NCBI GenBank assembly: GCA_021155965.1
Contig: JAJNBJ010000019.1
Coordinates: 1 to 64,000 of the forward strand
Direction of reading: 5' to 3'
Length of the DNA stretch: 64,000 nt
Origin: Flavipsychrobacter sp.
GTDB lineage: Bacteria; Bacteroidota; Bacteroidia; Chitinophagales; Chitinophagaceae
The position numbers and the translations under genes are program-made. Shown one piece after another: positions 62,608-64,000 of this stretch. The notes beneath the pieces were generated by a model. It had not been told where the DNA came from, did no database searches, and saw only the letters and a program-made list of their open reading frames with translations. How positions within the stretch are numbered: position 1 is the stretch's first letter; the number at the start of each line of letters is the position of its first letter.

Positions 62608-64000
62608 TCACCTGGTTATACCATTTATAAAAACAAACTATCCGCCACGGCATAGAATCAAACTCACGCCTGTTCTCCAGTATATCGTTCACGTATTGCT
62701 TCACCTTTTCCGCATTCAGCAATGTGCCGCCAAATTGTTTGCAGGCTTTATCTATATGTTCCAGGAACCATTCCTTGCCCTCGCCGCGCAACCACATTTC
62801 CTCCGGGGTTACAAATCCCATCTTATCTCGCCTGTTCGCAATAATCTCAGGTATGATACCGTGCATGGCATGCCGCAGGATGCGCTTTTTCACCCCGTGC
62901 TTAACAATATACCTTTCCGGCAGGCACTCACTTAGTTCCACCAACCTATAATCCATAAACGGCGTGCGCGACTCCACACTCCACGCCATTGAATTATGGT
63001 CCTCGTAGCGGAGGAGTGCAGGCAACGGTTGGAATTGCCGTTGCCACCTTAGAAATTCCACCATATTCGTGGCTATAAAAGTGAATATACCACCTCGTTC
63101 CGGCTTCGAGAGCCAGTCAATAGCTGGCGGGTTCTTCAACCTGTATTTAGCAGGCACAATGCCCCTGCCGAAGTTCAGCTGCAACGCACCCAACAAAAAG
63201 CCAACAGGCCATTTGCCTTTTTCTTTTTTGTAATGCAGCGCTTCATCATACAGTTCGCCAAGTTTCATTTTACGCAGCAGACCGGCATACATAGAAACGT
63301 CGTGCCCGCCATACCCTGCCAATTGCTCATCAGCCCCCTGTCCATCTATCATTACCTTAAGTCCAACCTCGTTCGTTTTCTGGAACACCGCCCACTGGCT
63401 GAAGATGGACGTGCTGCTGAATGGCTGGTCCTGGTGCCAGATGAGTTTATCTATGTCCTGTTGCAGCCATTTGAAGGAGGGGAATACCTTATGTGGGTGC
63501 GCATTTGTCTTGTTCACTACTTCTTCAGCAAATTTCCACTCATCGTACTTAAGGTCGTTAAAGCAAGCCGTAACCGTTTCCTGCCCCGCGAAATCTTCTT
63601 TCTGTTGGAGTAGGTCTGCCGCAATGCATACGATACTGGATGAGTCCAATCCGCCTGATAAACACGAACCCACTTTCACATCAGAACGCAGGCGCAGGTT
63701 CACGGCACTGGTAAGTGTATCCCTGTATAATGTTGCTGCTTCTTCGAAGTTCCTGAATTTTTGATTCTTACCCTCGGAGTACCAGCCTGATAAAAATGGT
63801 TCCATTTTTTCCGCAGACAGGTCAACCACGATATAGTCGCCCTGGCTAACAGACCTTATGCCCGTATCAAAAGTATCTATGCTGTGGTCAGTAACGCCGA
63901 TGGCCAGGTATTGCCGGGCAATGGGTTCATTTAGCTCAAATTTGTAACCCGGGGCAGTGCGTATCTGCTTTATCTCAGACGCAAAATAGATAGCGTTATC
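62597..64000 (-). CDS. asnB: Asparagine synthase (glutamine-hydrolysing), 3' part
   Basis: The frame is open to the right edge, so the N-terminal glutaminase domain with Cys1 lies mostly outside. Within the window there is the end of the glutaminase domain (NAIYFASEIKQIRTAPGYKF and DYIVVDLS), then the synthetase domain: the ATP PP-loop VGSCLSGGLDSSSIVCIAAD, IDGQGADEQLAGYGGHDVSM, RYEDHNSMAWSVESRTPFMD and RRDKMGFVTPEEMWLR. Paralogs of this length linked to glycosyltransferases often act in surface-polysaccharide loci rather than in amino-acid supply. The GT4 gene follows with an 11-bp overlap. Confidence 0.92.
   Translation of the reverse strand, partial: DNAIYFASEIKQIRTAPGYKFELNEPIARQYLAIGVTDHSIDTFDTGIRSVSQGDYIVVDLSAEKMEPFLSGWYSEGKNQKFRNFEEAATLYRDTLTSAVNLRLRSDVKVGSCLSGGLDSSSIVCIAADLLQQKEDFAGQETVTACFNDLKYDEWKFAEEVVNKTNAHPHKVFPSFKWLQQDIDKLIWHQDQPFSSTSIFSQWAVFQKTNEVGLKVMIDGQGADEQLAGYGGHDVSMYAGLLRKMKLGELYDEALHYKKEKGKWPVGFLLGALQLNFGRGIVPAKYRLKNPPAIDWLSKPERGGIFTFIATNMVEFLRWQRQFQPLPALLRYEDHNSMAWSVESRTPFMDYRLVELSECLPERYIVKHGVKKRILRHAMHGIIPEIIANRRDKMGFVTPEEMWLRGEGKEWFLEHIDKACKQFGGTLLNAEKVKQYVNDILENRREFDSMPWRIVCFYKWYNQVNGG

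Overview
The window is a Bacteroidota chromosome segment, most likely Chitinophagales/Chitinophagaceae. The evidence is: promoters of the TAnnTTTG (-7) type; a very large secreted protein built from Ig-like repeats; a C-terminal T9SS-type sorting tail on an NHL protein; a GldM-C-like protein; the ExbB-ExbD-ExbD-TonB order; DUF3276, DUF3822, DUF4266/DUF3570 and DUF4159 families; and a Y_Y_Y propeller histidine kinase. No rRNA genes, intact tRNA genes, CRISPR arrays or prophage were seen.

Region by region. 1-5756 (-): a giant repeat-rich surface protein that runs off the left edge and is broken by an out-of-frame deletion near 1541-1560. 5824-8076: a 2.2-kb IS982-like element with 21-bp inverted termini and a 9-bp target duplication, carrying a transposase, two passenger genes and a tRNA-like sequence. 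8077-9330: an AT-rich decay zone with an intact small Cys-rich secreted peptide, a remnant of a second one, a dead gene resembling proteins of unknown function, and a dead IS transposase. 9376-13982: lipoprotein, GldM-C/HEAT protein, DUF2200, Arr-type rifampin ADP-ribosyltransferase, TMEM175 channel. 14042-18458: SRPBCC protein, a divergent tryptophanase / tyrosine phenol-lyase pair, GNAT and DUF1905 proteins. 18514-20760 (-): katG. 21397-23774: apbE-DUF4266-DUF3570, an extracytoplasmic flavinylation-type operon. 23775-24638: poorly coding sequence. 24639-33848: M28 peptidase, GNATs, methyltransferase, and an ArsR-controlled operon of SRPBCC/VOC/DoxX proteins, then MATE and GNAT.

34190-45040 is mostly housekeeping: ECF sigma factor, rsmE, DUF4159, a beta-lactamase-fold protein that has lost its catalytic motifs, GT2-maf-ubiA-pyrE (-), NUDIX, YkvA, START, and coaD-rsmD-DUF3822 (-). 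45163-53174: secreted proteins, a second MATE pump, a NarL-type response regulator with its propeller histidine kinase, and a WapI-like protein. 53319-58670: asnS, a TauE/SafE half-permease and the exbB-exbD-exbD-tonB operon. 58777-59366: a small antitoxin/PIN toxin pair. 59370-60708 (-): an NHL-repeat protein broken by a G9 tract and a 4-bp slippage. 60864-61307: DUF3276. 61381-64000 (-): a glycosyltransferase and an asparagine synthase at the edge of what is probably a polysaccharide locus.

The most notable observations are the oversized IS982-like element with passengers, the side-by-side TnaA/Tpl paralogs with their diagnostic residues intact, the degenerate serine hydrolase, the paired operator palindromes over the ArsR promoter, two identical-architecture TACCAC-N4-GTGGTA palindromes upstream of secreted-protein genes near the two-component system, and several slippage-type frameshifts. 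No single region could be proven to be a wholly new system from sequence alone.
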